Shown: one piece after another, positions 1-9,041 of the stretch | Layout of the letters: every line of letters begins with the position of its first letter | Numbering within the stretch: position 1 is the first letter of the stretch | Position numbers and translations under genes: made by a program | Source: Ramlibacter sp. | GTDB taxonomy: Bacteria > Pseudomonadota > Gammaproteobacteria > Burkholderiales > Burkholderiaceae_C | DNA length: 64,000 nucleotides | Assembly: GCA_030695945.1 (NCBI GenBank) | Contig: JAUYOG010000023.1 | Location: 124,001 to 188,000, forward strand | Direction of reading: 5' to 3' | The notes under the pieces: generated by a model | Databases searched by the model: none | Seen by the model: only the letters and a program-made list of their open reading frames with translations | Told to the model about the DNA's origin: nothing

Positions 1-2795
1 TCGCGATTGATGATCAGCTGGATGGCCATCGCGCGGCGCACGCTGTCCTCGGTCGGCGTGGTGATCGCCTCGTCGAACGCGTTGGTGTGCAGCGAGTTGC
101 AGTTGTCGTAGATCGCGATCAGCGCCTGCAGCGTGGTTCGGATGTCGTTGAACTGGATCTCCTGCGCGTGCAGGCTCCGCCCGGAGGTCTGGATGTGGTA
201 CTTGAGCTTCTGGCTGCGCTCGTTGGCACCGTACTTTTCCTTCATCGCCACGGCCCAGATGCGGCGGGCCACGCGCCCCATGACCGTGTATTCCGGGTCC
301 ATGCCGTTGGAGAAGAAGAACGACAGGTTCGGCGCGAAGTCGTCGATGTGCATGCCACGCGCCAGGTACGCCTCGACGAAAGTGAAGCCATTGGACAGCG
401 TGAACGCCAGCTGGCTGATCGGGTTGGCGCCGGCCTCGGCGATGTGGTAGCCGGAGATCGACACCGAGTAGAAGTTGCGCACGTTGTGGTGCACGAAGTA
501 CTCGGCAATATCGCCCATCACCTTCAGGCTGAACTCGGTCGAGAAGATGCAGGTGTTCTGGCCCTGGTCTTCCTTCAGGATGTCGGCCTGCACCGTGCCG
601 CGCACATTGGCCAGCACCCACTCGCGGATTTTCTGGCTCTCGGTGTCCGTGGGCTCGCGGCCATTGTCGGCCTTGAACTTCTCCAGGTTCTGGTCGATGG
701 CCGTGTTCATGAACATCGCCAGGATGGAGGGGGCGGGGCCGTTGATCGTCATCGACACAGAGGTGCTCGGGCTGCACAGGTCGAAGCCCGAATACAGCAC
801 CTTCATGTCGTCCAGCGTCGCGATGGACACGCCCGAGTTGCCGACCTTGCCGTAGATGTCGGGGCGCAGGTCGGGGTCGTTGCCGTACAGCGTGACCGAA
901 TCGAAGGCCGTGGACAGGCGCTTGGCCGGCATGCCCGAGCTGAGCAGCTTGAAGCGGGTGTTGGTGCGGAAGGCGTCGCCTTCGCCCGCGAACATGCGGG
1001 TCGGGTCCTCGTTCTCGCGCTTGAAGGCGAAGGTACCCGCCGTGTACGGGTAGCTGCCCGGCACGTTGTCCAGCATCAGCCACTTGAGGATCTCGCCGTG
1101 GTCTTCGTATGCAGGCAGGCTGACCTTGCGGATGGTGGTGCCCGAGAGCGACCTGGTGGTCAGTTGCGTGCGGATTTCCTTGTCGCGGATCTTGACCACG
1201 TACTCGTCGCCCGAATATGCCTTCTGCATCTGCGGCCACTGCGCCAACAGCTTGCGCGCGGCTCCATCGAACCGGGCGTCGCGCTCGTCGGCCAGCCGCA
1301 GGACGGTGTTCTTTGCGCCGTCGCGCTCGGCGTCATCCTCGTGCAGCATGCGGGCGCTCTCGCGCAACTGCTGGATCTCGCGCGCCAGCCGGGCCTGCTC
1401 GCGCGCCTGCTTCTTGTAGCCGCGCACGGTGTCGCTGATCTCGGCCAGGTAGCGGGTGCGCGCCGCGGGCACGACGGGCGTCTGGTTGGTGCTGTGACGC
1501 ACATTGACGGCCGGAAGCTCGCCTTCCTTCAGCTTCAGCCCCAGCTCGGCCAACCGCGGTTTCAGCGCCTGGTACAGGGCCGTGACGCCATCGTCATTGA
1601 AACGCGCGGCCATCGTGCCGAAGACCGGCATCTCGTCCGGCTTCCTGCCAAAGGCCTCCTTGTTACGCTGGACTTGCTTGGCAACGTCGCGGAGCGCATC
1701 GAGCGAGCCCTTGCGGTCGAACTTGTTGATCGCGACGAACTCCGCGAAGTCCAGCATGTCGATCTTCTCGAGCTGGCTGGCCGCGCCGAACTCGGGCGTC
1801 ATCACGTACATGGGAATGTCCACCAGCGGCACGATGGCGGCGTCTCCCTGGCCGATGCCCGAGGTTTCGACCACCACCAGGTCGAAGCCGGCCGCCTTGC
1901 ATGCGGTGACGACGTCCGGCAGGGCAGCCGAGATCTCGCTGCCGAAATCGCGCGTGGCCAGCGAGCGCATGAAGACGCGCGGACCCTGGCGCCACGGGCC
2001 GATCGCATTCATCCGGATGCGGTCGCCCAGCAGCGCGCCGCCGCTCTTTCGGCGGGACGGGTCGATGGAGATGACGGCGATGCGCAGCGAATCGCCCTGA
2101 TCCAGCCGCATGCGGCGGATCAATTCGTCGGTGAGGGACGACTTGCCGGCGCCGCCGGTGCCGGTGATACCCAGCACCGGGATGTGCCGGCCTTGCGCCG
2201 CGGCCGCGACGGCCTTCATCATGCCGGCATCGGCCTTGCCGTTTTCCAGCGCGGTGATGAACTGGGCCAGGGCGCGCCAGTTCATCTCGCCGTGGCCCTG
2301 GATCGCTTTCGCGTCCTTCGGGGCGTAACCGGTGATGTCCTTGTCGCAGCGCATCACCATCTCGCCGATCATGCCGGCCAGGCCCATGCGCTGGCCGTCT
2401 TCGGGGCTGTAGATGCGGGAGACGCCGTAGGCCTGAAGCTCCCGGATTTCGGGGGGCACGATCACGCCGCCGCCGCCGCCAAACACCTGGATGTGCTCGC
2501 CGCCGCGGGCCTTGAGCAGGTCCACCATGTACTTGAAGTACTCGACGTGGCCGCCCTGATACGAGCTGATCGCGATGCCCTGCACGTCTTCCTGCAACGC
2601 AGCCGTCACGACGTCGTCAACGCTGCGGTTGTGCCCGAGGTGGATCACCTCGGCGCCCATGCCCTGCAGGATGCGGCGCATGATGTTGATGGCGGCGTCG
2701 TGGCCGTCGAACAGGCTCGCGGCGGTGACGAAGCGCACCTTGTGGGTGGGACGGTAGTTCGCGAGCGCCTTGAATTCGGCGGACAGGTCGGTCAT
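1..2795 (-). CDS. icmF: Fused isobutyryl-CoA mutase IcmF (3' end outside window)
   Basis: Adenosylcobalamin-dependent acyl-CoA mutase that interconverts isobutyryl-CoA and n-butyryl-CoA, fused to its own G-protein chaperone. The visible 931 residues run in the IcmF order. First comes an N-terminal B12-binding domain (FDGHD near residues 29-33, cobalt-ligating His at about 32, then a glycine-rich segment). Next is a MeaB-like GTPase with a P-loop (GTGGAGKSS). The mutase barrel follows, with a segment reading [16 protein letters not shown]. Family members are about 1,090 residues, so roughly 160 C-terminal residues lie beyond base 1. The ATG at 2795 has a GGAG seven bases upstream. No acyl-CoA dehydrogenase or regulator gene is visible next to it. 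Family assignment is firm; whether isobutyryl- or pivalyl-CoA is preferred cannot be read from this. Confidence 0.93.
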   Translation of the reverse strand, partial: MTDLSAEFKALANYRPTHKVRFVTAASLFDGHDAAINIMRRILQGMGAEVIHLGHNRSVDDVVTAALQEDVQGIAISSYQGGHVEYFKYMVDLLKARGGEHIQVFGGGGGVIVPPEIRELQAYGVSRIYSPEDGQRMGLAGMIGEMVMRCDKDITGYAPKDAKAIQGHGEMNWRALAQFITALENGKADAGMMKAVAAAAQGRHIPVLGITGTGGAGKSSLTDELIRRMRLDQGDSLRIAVISIDPSRRKSGGALLGDRIRMNAIGPWRQGPRVFMRSLATRDFGSEISAALPDVVTACKAAGFDLVVVETSGIGQGDAAIVPLVDIPMYVMTPEFGAASQLEKIDMLDFAEFVAINKFDRKGSLDALRDVAKQVQRNKEAFGRKPDEMPVFGTMAARFNDDGVTALYQALKPRLAELGLKLKEGELPAVNVRHSTNQTPVVPAARTRYLAEISDTVRGYKKQAREQARLAREIQQLRESARMLHEDDAERDGAKNTVLRLADERDARFDGAARKLLAQWPQMQKAYSGDEYVVKIRDKEIRTQLTTRSLSGTTIRKVSLPAYEDHGEILKWLMLDNVPGSYPYTAGTFAFKRENEDPTRMFAGEGDAFRTNTRFKLLSSGMPAKRLSTAFDSVTLYGNDPDLRPDIYGKVGNSGVSIATLDDMKVLYSGFDLCSPSTSVSMTINGPAPSILAMFMNTAIDQNLEKFKADNGREPTDTESQKIREWVLANVRGTVQADILKEDQGQNTCIFSTEFSLKVMGDIAEYFVHHNVRNFYSVSISGYHIAEAGANPISQLAFTLSNGFTFVEAYLARGMHIDDFAPNLSFFFSNGMDPEYTVMGRVARRIWAVAMKEKYGANERSQKLKYHIQTSGRSLHAQEIQFNDIRTTLQALIAIYDNCNSLHTNAFDEAITTPTEDSVRRAMAIQLIINR

Positions 2796-2859
2796 GGGTG
2801 TCTCCGCTCGCGGGCAAGGGCATGCCAACGAGCCACAGGGATCGGGGCTGCTACCTTAC

Positions 2860-2881
2860 TTGACGTTTACGTAAACGTCAA
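2860..2881. promoter_or_regulatory. Perfect 22-bp palindrome in the icmF promoter region
   Basis: The half-site TTGACGTTTAC is followed immediately by its exact reverse complement. It lies 65 bp upstream of the icmF start. Read on the minus strand, its first six bases form a TTGACG -35 box, with a weak -10 (TAAGGT) 17 bases further on. The palindrome therefore covers the -35/-10 spacer, the usual position for operators of MerR-family regulators. LiuR-type MerR proteins that control branched-chain amino-acid and acyl-CoA catabolism bind ACGT-rich palindromes, which would fit this gene, but the regulator itself is not in the window. The symmetry is seen; the regulator class is inferred. Confidence 0.7.
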
Positions 2882-2990
2882 CCCCGCAGGCGGCAGTCGC
2901 GGCTGCGGTTGCATTCCGGCGTTAGCACGCTAGCGTTGAAAGGCCGGTCCATTGCGCTATTGCGGGTAATTCAGCTTTGTTTGGGGTAAT

Positions 2991-3032
2991 CCCCCACAGA
3001 CAGGAAGGGTCAAGCCCGTAACGTAGTGGGGG
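2991..3032 (+). promoter_or_regulatory. Inverted repeat upstream of the TRAP transporter operon
   Basis: CCCCCAC at 2991-2997 is exactly complementary to GTGGGGG at 3026-3032. The 28-base loop contains a smaller GGG-TCAA-GCCC hairpin. It lies about 100 bases before the transporter start, inside the 333-base non-coding stretch 2796-3128, which otherwise holds only the icmF promoter palindrome. It could be a folded leader or a binding site for the operon's regulator. No uridine tract follows, so a simple terminator is unlikely. Confidence 0.45.
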
Positions 3033-3128
3033 TCCGTAGCGGCAGGCGAGTTCCGTGAACCAATGAAATCACTCGCAGAAAGCCTTCATACGAACGTTTT
3101 CAACTCATCAAGCGAAGGAGACATGTTC

Positions 3129-4295
3129 ATGAATGACAGTATCCAGACAAGTGCCGCGCCGGTCGCCGAGGCCAAGCCGGCACGCCGGCGGTTCCTGCGC
3201 GCCGCGGTCGGCGGCGTCGCCGGCGTCGCCGGCGCAGCCGCGATGACGGCACCCATGGTTTCGGTGGCCCAGTCGCCCATCGTGCTCAAGATGCAGGGCG
3301 CCTGGGGCGCCAAGGACATCTTCAACGAGATGGCCGAGGAATACGTGAAGCGCGTGAACGAGATGGCTGGCGGCCGCCTGCGCATCGACTACCTGATTGC
3401 CGGCGCCGTGGTCAAGCCGTTCGAAGTCATGGACGCGACGAGCAAGGGCGTGCTCGACGCGTCGCACGGGGTGCCCGTGTACTGGTACGGCAAGTCGAAA
3501 GTCGCCTCGCTGTTCGGCTCCGGACCGATCAACGGATGCGACGCGCACCAGACGCTCGCGTGGATCTATCGTGGCGGCGGCATGCAGCTGTACAACGAGC
3601 TGCTCCAGAAGATCAACCTGGACGTGGTGGGATTCTTCGCGATGCCGATGCCCACGCAGCCGCTGGGCTGGTTCAAGAAGCCGATCAAGGACGCGAGCGA
3701 GCTGAAGGGCCTGAAATATCGCACCGTGGGCCTGGCCGCCGACCTGTTCCAGGCCATGGGCAGCAAGGTGACGCAGCTGCCGGGCGGCGAAATCATGCCC
3801 GCGCTGGAAAAGGGCGTGATCGACGGGTTCGAGTTCAACAACCCGACTTCCGACATGCGCTTCGGCGCCCAGGACGTGCTCAAGAACTACATGATGGGCA
3901 GCTACCACCAGGCGATGGAATTCTTCGAGATCGCGTTCAACAAGAAGAAGTGGGCCACCATCCCGAAGGACCTGCAGGCGATCCTGCAGTACGCCGCCGA
4001 GGCCGCCAGCTCCGCCAACTGGTGGACGGCGATGGACAACTACTCACGCGACCTTGAGGAGCTGAGGACCAAGCACAAGGTCAACGTGATCCGCACGCCC
4101 AAGTCGGTGATGGCCGAGCAGCTGAAGGCCTGGGACGTGCTGACCAAGAAGCTGTCGGACGAGGACCCGTTCTTCGCCAAGGTCGTCGAATCGCAGCGCG
4201 CGTGGGCGAAGCGGGTGGCCTACTACATGTTCGTGAACGAAGCGGACTACCGGCTGGGCTACGAGCACATCTTCAAGACGAAGCTGCCCGCCTGA
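3129..4295 (+). CDS. TRAP transporter substrate-binding protein (DctP family), Tat-exported
   Basis: Periplasmic solute receptor of a tripartite ATP-independent periplasmic transporter; it captures the substrate, probably a carboxylate, and delivers it to the DctQM membrane complex encoded just downstream. The N-terminus carries a twin-arginine signal (RRRFLRAA at about 19-26, then a long Ala/Gly-rich hydrophobic core ending near VSVAQS). The mature part has the DctP hallmark around GLKYRTVG, whose arginine normally binds the substrate carboxylate, followed by LPGGEIMPALEKGVIDG. I chose the ATG at 3129 because AAGGAG at 3115-3120 is eight bases away; an ATG at 3123 is too close and one at 3063 lacks a ribosome-binding site. 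The length of 388 residues is normal. The substrate is unknown; the downstream amidase hints at an amide or its acid. Confidence 0.9.
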   Translation: MNDSIQTSAAPVAEAKPARRRFLRAAVGGVAGVAGAAAMTAPMVSVAQSPIVLKMQGAWGAKDIFNEMAEEYVKRVNEMAGGRLRIDYLIAGAVVKPFEVMDATSKGVLDASHGVPVYWYGKSKVASLFGSGPINGCDAHQTLAWIYRGGGMQLYNELLQKINLDVVGFFAMPMPTQPLGWFKKPIKDASELKGLKYRTVGLAADLFQAMGSKVTQLPGGEIMPALEKGVIDGFEFNNPTSDMRFGAQDVLKNYMMGSYHQAMEFFEIAFNKKKWATIPKDLQAILQYAAEAASSANWWTAMDNYSRDLEELRTKHKVNVIRTPKSVMAEQLKAWDVLTKKLSDEDPFFAKVVESQRAWAKRVAYYMFVNEADYRLGYEHIFKTKLPA

Positions 4296-4373
4296 TTGCC
4301 GCGCAGGCAAGCAAGGCATGGGGCGGGCGAGGTGGCCGCCCCATTTTTTCACCCCGGGGACTGGGACGGAGCC

Positions 4374-4976
4374 ATGGTACATCGCGTCATCTATTCGATC
4401 GACCAGCTGAGCAAGACGGTCGGCCACGCCTTCGCGTGGTGCATCATCATCCTCACCTTCGGCACCTGCTACGAGGTGTTCATGCGCTACGTGCTGAACG
4501 ACCCCACGAGCTGGGCCTTCGACCTGAGCTACCTCATGTACGGCGCCGTGTTCTACATGGCCGGCGCCTATACGCTGTCGCGCGCGGGCCATGTGCGCGC
4601 CGACATGTTCTACCGCCTGTGGAGCGAGCGCACCCAGGCCGTGGTGGAGCTGGTGCTGTATGTCGTGTTCTTCTTTCCCGGCATCCTCGCGCTGGTCATC
4701 GCCGGCTCGGCGTACGGGCTCGAATCGATGCGCATCCTGGAGGTGAGCGTCAACAGCCCCGCCGGCGTCCCCATCTGGCCTCTCAAGATGATGATCTGCG
4801 TCGGCGCGGCTCTGATCGCGCTGCAGGGCTTCGCCGAGGTGCTGCGCTGCATCGTCTGCCTGCGTGAAGGAAAGTGGCCGGCCCGCCTGCACGACGTGGA
4901 GGAGCTCGAGCAGCAGATCCTGCGCGAGCACGCGGAAAAGACGGCGGCCCAGGCCGGGCAGGGGGTGCCGCAATGA
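4374..4976 (+). CDS. TRAP transporter small permease subunit (DctQ family)
   Basis: Small integral-membrane subunit of the TRAP transporter, normally four transmembrane helices; it pairs with the large DctM subunit. Hydrophobic segments are visible near the N-terminus (HAFAWCIIILTFGTCYEVFM), then around FYMAGAYTLS, VVELVLYVVFFFPGILALVI and WPLKMMICVGAALIAL. The segment FMRYVLNDPTSWAFDLSYLM is typical of the family. The C-terminal tail is charged and cytosolic-looking. The open frame extends upstream to 4296, but the ATG at 4374 (MVHRVIY) gives a normal length of 200 residues and follows GGACGGAG. Its TGA overlaps the dctM ATG as ATGA, so translation is probably coupled. Confidence 0.87.
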   Translation: MVHRVIYSIDQLSKTVGHAFAWCIIILTFGTCYEVFMRYVLNDPTSWAFDLSYLMYGAVFYMAGAYTLSRAGHVRADMFYRLWSERTQAVVELVLYVVFFFPGILALVIAGSAYGLESMRILEVSVNSPAGVPIWPLKMMICVGAALIALQGFAEVLRCIVCLREGKWPARLHDVEELEQQILREHAEKTAAQAGQGVPQ

Positions 4977-6319
4977 GCGATCCGGCAGTCGCCCTGCTCA
5001 TGCTCGGCATCCTGGTCTTCACGATCTGCATCGGTTTCCCTGTCGCATTCACGCTCATGGCGCTGGGCGTGGGCTTCGGCTTCTACGCCTATTTCCAGGC
5101 CGGGCAGGCCTTCTTCGACAGCCGTGTGTTCTACCTGCTGACGCAAAATACCTTCACGGTGCTCAACAACGATGCGCTGGTCTCGATCCCGCTGTTCCTC
5201 CTGATGGGGTACCTCGTCGAGCGAGCCAATATCCTGGACAACCTCTTCAAGAGCCTGCAGATCGCGCTGAAGGGCGTTCCCGGTTCGCTCGCCGTGGCGA
5301 CGCTCGCGACCTGCGCGCTCTTCGCGACCGCCACCGGCATCGTCGGAGCCGTGGTCACGCTGATGGGGCTGCTCGCCTTCCCGCAGATGATGAAGGCCGG
5401 CTACGACACCAAGCTGGCGGCGGGCGTCATCTGCGCCGGCGGCTGCCTCGGCATCCTGATCCCGCCTTCGATCATGCTGATCGTGTACGGCGCCGTCGCG
5501 GGCCTCTCCGTCGTGAAGCTCTACGCGGCCGCGTTCATACCCGGGTTCTTCCTGGCGGGCATGTACATCGCGTACGTCATCGGTGTCGCGATCGTGAAGC
5601 CCGAACGGGCCCCGCGCCTGCCCAAGGAAGAGGGGAATGTGTCGATGAGCGTGCTCGCCACGATGCTGCTCAAATCCTTCTTCCCCCTCGCGTTGTTGAT
5701 TCTCGCGGTGCTGGGCGCGATCATGTTCGGCATCGCGACGCCGACCGAGGCGGCCGCTGTGGGCGCGCTCGGCGCGATGCTGCTCGCGGCGGCGTACCGC
5801 GCCCTCACGTGGAAGGGGCTGCGTGAGTCGGTGTTCCTCACGGCGCGGACCTCCGCAATGGTGTGCTGGCTCTTCGTGGGATCCGCGACCTTCGCGTCCA
5901 TCTTCGCCTACCTCGGGGGCAACGAGATCATCAAGAACGCCGTGCTGGCCATGGACCTGAACGCGGTCACGTTCCTGTTGCTGTCCCAGGTGATCATCTT
6001 CGTGCTCGGCTGGCCGCTGGAGTGGACCGAGATCATCATCATCTTCGTTCCCATCTTCCTGCCCATGCTGCCGCACTTCGGCATCGACCCGATCCTGTTC
6101 GGAGTGCTGATTGCCCTGAACCTGCAGACCGCGTTCCTGTCGCCCCCCATGGCAATGTCGGCGTACTATCTCAAAGGGGTCAGTCCGCCTTCGGTGCTGC
6201 TGACGCAGATATTCAGCGGCTGCATGCCCTTCGTCTACGTGGTGCTGGTGACGATGCTGCTGGTCTACGTGTTCCCCGGCATCGCGATGTGGCTGCCCGA
6301 TGCGCTTTATGGACGCTGA
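4973..6319 (+). CDS. TRAP transporter large permease subunit (DctM family)
   Basis: Large membrane subunit that forms the ion-coupled (usually sodium) translocation pathway. The protein has 448 residues, almost entirely hydrophobic, with about a dozen predicted helices. DctM signatures are clear: SIPLFLLMGYLVERANI, the CAGGCLGILIPPSIMLIVYG segment with its conserved Pro-Pro, an ATPTEAAAVGALGA stretch, and near the end LNLQTAFLSPPMAMSAYYLKG. The start overlaps the dctQ stop by four bases, and the amidase gene follows after three bases. The three transporter genes and the amidase therefore look like one transcription unit. Confidence 0.93.
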   Translation: MSDPAVALLMLGILVFTICIGFPVAFTLMALGVGFGFYAYFQAGQAFFDSRVFYLLTQNTFTVLNNDALVSIPLFLLMGYLVERANILDNLFKSLQIALKGVPGSLAVATLATCALFATATGIVGAVVTLMGLLAFPQMMKAGYDTKLAAGVICAGGCLGILIPPSIMLIVYGAVAGLSVVKLYAAAFIPGFFLAGMYIAYVIGVAIVKPERAPRLPKEEGNVSMSVLATMLLKSFFPLALLILAVLGAIMFGIATPTEAAAVGALGAMLLAAAYRALTWKGLRESVFLTARTSAMVCWLFVGSATFASIFAYLGGNEIIKNAVLAMDLNAVTFLLLSQVIIFVLGWPLEWTEIIIIFVPIFLPMLPHFGIDPILFGVLIALNLQTAFLSPPMAMSAYYLKGVSPPSVLLTQIFSGCMPFVYVVLVTMLLVYVFPGIAMWLPDALYGR

Positions 6320-6322
6320 GCG

Positions 6323-7657
6323 ATGGATGTGACTCAACTCGAAAAATGGTCGGCCACGGACGCGGCTCGCGCGATCCAGGCCGGTGCGATCAGCTCGGAG
6401 CAGCTGGTGCAAGCGTGCCTCGCGCGCATCCGGGCAACCGAGCCCCAGGTCCACGCCTGGCAGTCGCTCGACGAAACCCATGCGCTGACCCAGGCGCGTG
6501 CACGAGACATGGACCACCGGGAGGGCCGCCCCTGCGGCCCGCTGCATGGCGTGCCCGTCGGCATCAAGGACATCATCGACACGTCCGACCTGCCGACCGA
6601 GGACGGCACGGTGCTGCACGCCGGCCGGACGCCCGATCGGGACGCGACGGTCGTTGCCATGCTGCGGGCGGCCGGCGCCGTGATCATGGGCAAGACGGTC
6701 ACGACGGAGCTCGCCACGTACTCGCCCGGCAAGACGCGCAATCCGCACAATTTCGAGCACACCCCGGGCGGATCGTCCTCGGGCTCGGCCGCGGCCGTTG
6801 CCGCCGGCATGGTGCCGCTGGCGCTGGGCACGCAGACGAACGGGTCGATGATCCGCCCCGCCGCGTTTTGCGGCGTGTACGGCTTCAAGCCCACGCACGG
6901 CCTGGTGCCGCGTCACGGCATCCTCAAGCTGTCGCGCACGCTGGACTGCGTGGGTGTGTTCGCCCGTTCACTCGAGGACATCGCCCTGGTGGCGGAACAG
7001 TTGGTGGGCCACGACGAGAACGATCCCGACACGAGCCCGCGCGCGCGTGTTCCGTTCCTGTCGACACTCGCGCAGGAGCCGCCCCTGGAGCCGCGGCTGG
7101 CTTTCGTGAAGACGCCGATCTGGGATCGTGCGGATGAAACGACTCGCGAGGCGTTTGCCGAACTCGCGGGAGTGCTGGGCGCGCAATGCGAGGAGGTCGA
7201 GCTGCCGGGGTCGCTCGTGGGCGCGTGGGATTGGCTGCGCACGATCATGGAATCCGAAATGGCCTTCAACCTGCAGGCCGAATGGGAGCGCGGCCGCGAC
7301 CGGCTGTCCGGGCCGCTGCGCGCTCAACTCGAACGGGGCCGCGAAGTCAAGGCCCTGGACTACCAGAACGCAGTGGCGAGAATCGCCCAGCTCAACGAGG
7401 GCTTCGACGAGACGTTCTCGCGCTTCGACGCCATCCTCACGCCCTCGGCCCCGGGTACCGCGCCCGATGCCGCGACGACCGGCGACCCGGCTTTCTGCAC
7501 CCTCTGGTCGCTGTGCGGCATGCCGGCGTGCAACCTGCCGCTCATGACCGGCCCCGATGGGTTGCCGCTGGGCGTCCAGCTGGTGGGCCGCCGGGGCGAC
7601 GATGCCCGCCTGCTGAGGACCGCGCGGTGGCTGGTCGGCCGTGCGTTCGCCGCCTGA
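6323..7657 (+). CDS. Amidase-signature family hydrolase
   Basis: Hydrolyses an amide, or acts as an amidotransferase-like enzyme, through the Ser-cisSer-Lys triad. The triad is intact: Lys82 in GIKD, the cis-Ser at about 151 in the GGSSSGSAAA loop, and the nucleophile Ser175 in TQTNGSMIRPA. The 69- and 24-residue spacings match malonamidase E2. At 444 residues it is shorter than allophanate hydrolases, has no extra C-terminal domain, and lacks the GatB/GatC neighbours expected of a GatA. It starts three bases after dctM and is probably co-transcribed with the TRAP genes, suggesting that it acts on the imported compound. The substrate cannot be read from sequence. Confidence 0.88.
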   Translation: MDVTQLEKWSATDAARAIQAGAISSEQLVQACLARIRATEPQVHAWQSLDETHALTQARARDMDHREGRPCGPLHGVPVGIKDIIDTSDLPTEDGTVLHAGRTPDRDATVVAMLRAAGAVIMGKTVTTELATYSPGKTRNPHNFEHTPGGSSSGSAAAVAAGMVPLALGTQTNGSMIRPAAFCGVYGFKPTHGLVPRHGILKLSRTLDCVGVFARSLEDIALVAEQLVGHDENDPDTSPRARVPFLSTLAQEPPLEPRLAFVKTPIWDRADETTREAFAELAGVLGAQCEEVELPGSLVGAWDWLRTIMESEMAFNLQAEWERGRDRLSGPLRAQLERGREVKALDYQNAVARIAQLNEGFDETFSRFDAILTPSAPGTAPDAATTGDPAFCTLWSLCGMPACNLPLMTGPDGLPLGVQLVGRRGDDARLLRTARWLVGRAFAA

Positions 7658-7687
7658 ACAGATCGAATCGAAGCAAGGAGGCCCATC

Positions 7688-7852
7688 ATGCCCGTCAAGA
7701 TCTTCGCAGCCCTCGTTGCCGTCGTCCTGGTCGTCGGGTACCTGGCTCCCGTCGTCCTGAAGCTCAAGGAGGCGGCGCTGGGGATCGTGATCGCCGTCGG
7801 GATTGCCATGATGCTGGTCGACCTCTGGCAATCGTTCCGGGAACGCGACTAG
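7688..7852 (+). CDS. Small two-helix membrane protein, 54 residues
   Basis: Short open frame starting MPVKIFAALVAV and ending SFRERD. It has an excellent ribosome-binding site (AAGGAGG at 7675-7681, six bases before the ATG). Two hydrophobic stretches (about residues 5-24 and 28-46) are separated by LKLKEAA, so an inner-membrane hairpin is likely. It lies 30 bases after the amidase stop and on the same strand, so it is probably the last gene of the TRAP-amidase operon. I do not recognise a family with a known function. The strong ribosome-binding site and clean membrane pattern make it likely to be real. Confidence 0.72.
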   Translation: MPVKIFAALVAVVLVVGYLAPVVLKLKEAALGIVIAVGIAMMLVDLWQSFRERD

Positions 7853-7907
7853 GCGCGTGAGCGCCCGCCCGGCGATGGGCCTAAACTCCGAGTTGAAGGT
7901 GCAGCGC

Positions 7908-9041
7908 ATGAACCAGCCCCTACAGCTTTTCGACCCGGCTTCCAGCACGTATACGTACGTCCTCTTCGACGAGGGCACGCGCGAGGCCGTCATCATCGAT
8001 CCCGTCGACGACCAGCTGGTGCGCGACCTGGCGGTGCTGCGCGAGAATGGCCTGCACCTGGCCTGGACCCTGGAAACCCACGCCCATGCCGACCACATCA
8101 CCAGCGCCGGCCTGCTGGCAGAGCACACCGGCGCACGCACGGCAGCGCCCGAAGGCTGCGGCATCGGGACGGCCGCTGTGCAGCTGAGGAACGGCGACGT
8201 GCTGCGTTTCGGGCCCGAGCAGCTGAAGGCCCTGCACACACCGGGCCACACAGCGGGCAGCATGAGCTACCTGTGGCGCGGCCATGTGTTCACCGGCGAC
8301 ACCTTGCTGGTCGATGGTTGCGGCCGCACCGACTTCCAGTCGGGCAGCGCGGCGGCGCTGTACCGCAGCCTCACCGAGGTGCTGTTCGCCTTGCCTGATG
8401 AAACAGTGGTGTGGCCGGGCCACGACTACCACGGGCGTACCCATAGCACCATCGGCGCGGAGAAAACCGGCAACGCCCGTGTGGCCGGAAAGACGCTGGC
8501 AGAATTCGAGACGACCATGAATGAATTGAACCTGCCCAAGCCACGCCGGCTGGATGAAGCCGTCCCCGCGAACCTGAGTTCCGGCCTGCGGCACGACGCT
8601 GGCGCGGCTGCGGCCGAGAAGCCCGGCGGGCCCGACCACGCGCGGCCAGCTCAGGGTTATGCCGGCGACGTCCCGCCGCAGTTGGCCTACGACTGGTGGA
8701 AGAGCGGCGACGCGGTGCTGGTGGATGTGCGCAGCGACGCCGAGCGCGAGTGGGTGGGTTTCATTCCCGGCGCGGTACCGCTGGCCTGGAAGCAGTGGCC
8801 GGGCATGGTGTTGAACGCTTCCTTCGACGATGGAATGAAAGCAGCCGTGCCACCGGGCAAGAAGGCGGTGCTGCTGTGCCGCAGCGGCGTGCGGTCCATC
8901 GCGGCGGCGCAGCGCGCGACCGAGCTCGGCATCGAAGCCTATAACGTCCTGGAAGGGTTCGAGGGCGACCCCGACGAGAATGCCCAGCGGGGCAAGCGCG
9001 GCGGTTGGCGTTATCGCGGCCTGCCCTGGCGGCAGCGTTAG
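7908..9041 (+). CDS. Metallo-beta-lactamase/rhodanese fusion, persulfide dioxygenase-like
   Basis: Two-domain enzyme likely to act in sulfide/persulfide metabolism. The first ~240 residues are a glyoxalase II/ETHE1-type metallo-beta-lactamase fold: HAHADH at 58-63, LHTPGHTAGS, GDTLLVDGCGRTDF with a metal-binding aspartate, and PGHDYHG. The last ~120 residues form a rhodanese domain with the active-site loop CRSGVRS (Cys324). Such fusions oxidise glutathione persulfide and transfer sulfane sulfur. An alternative is a hydroxyacylglutathione hydrolase-like function. The frame opens at a GTG at 7857, but the ATG at 7908 fits better, with GAAGGTG seven bases upstream and a TAAACT -10-like box at 7882-7887. 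It is convergent with the next gene, the two stop codons overlapping. Confidence 0.87.
   Translation: MNQPLQLFDPASSTYTYVLFDEGTREAVIIDPVDDQLVRDLAVLRENGLHLAWTLETHAHADHITSAGLLAEHTGARTAAPEGCGIGTAAVQLRNGDVLRFGPEQLKALHTPGHTAGSMSYLWRGHVFTGDTLLVDGCGRTDFQSGSAAALYRSLTEVLFALPDETVVWPGHDYHGRTHSTIGAEKTGNARVAGKTLAEFETTMNELNLPKPRRLDEAVPANLSSGLRHDAGAAAAEKPGGPDHARPAQGYAGDVPPQLAYDWWKSGDAVLVDVRSDAEREWVGFIPGAVPLAWKQWPGMVLNASFDDGMKAAVPPGKKAVLLCRSGVRSIAAAQRATELGIEAYNVLEGFEGDPDENAQRGKRGGWRYRGLPWRQR

Noticed and set aside
87..2933. 948-residue open frame on the plus strand opposite icmF
   Set aside because: Antisense shadow of a high-GC gene. The translation is His/Arg/Val-rich, lacks recognisable motifs, and the minus strand encodes an unmistakable IcmF.
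3063..3128. Upstream start for the TRAP receptor at 3063
   Set aside because: No ribosome-binding site, and it would place 40 residues ahead of the Tat motif; AAGGAG at 3115-3120 points to 3129.
4610..6916. 768-residue minus-strand open frame opposite the TRAP permease and amidase genes
   Set aside because: Asp/His/Arg-rich shadow translation with no domain. The plus strand has three overlapping, conserved genes with ribosome-binding sites.
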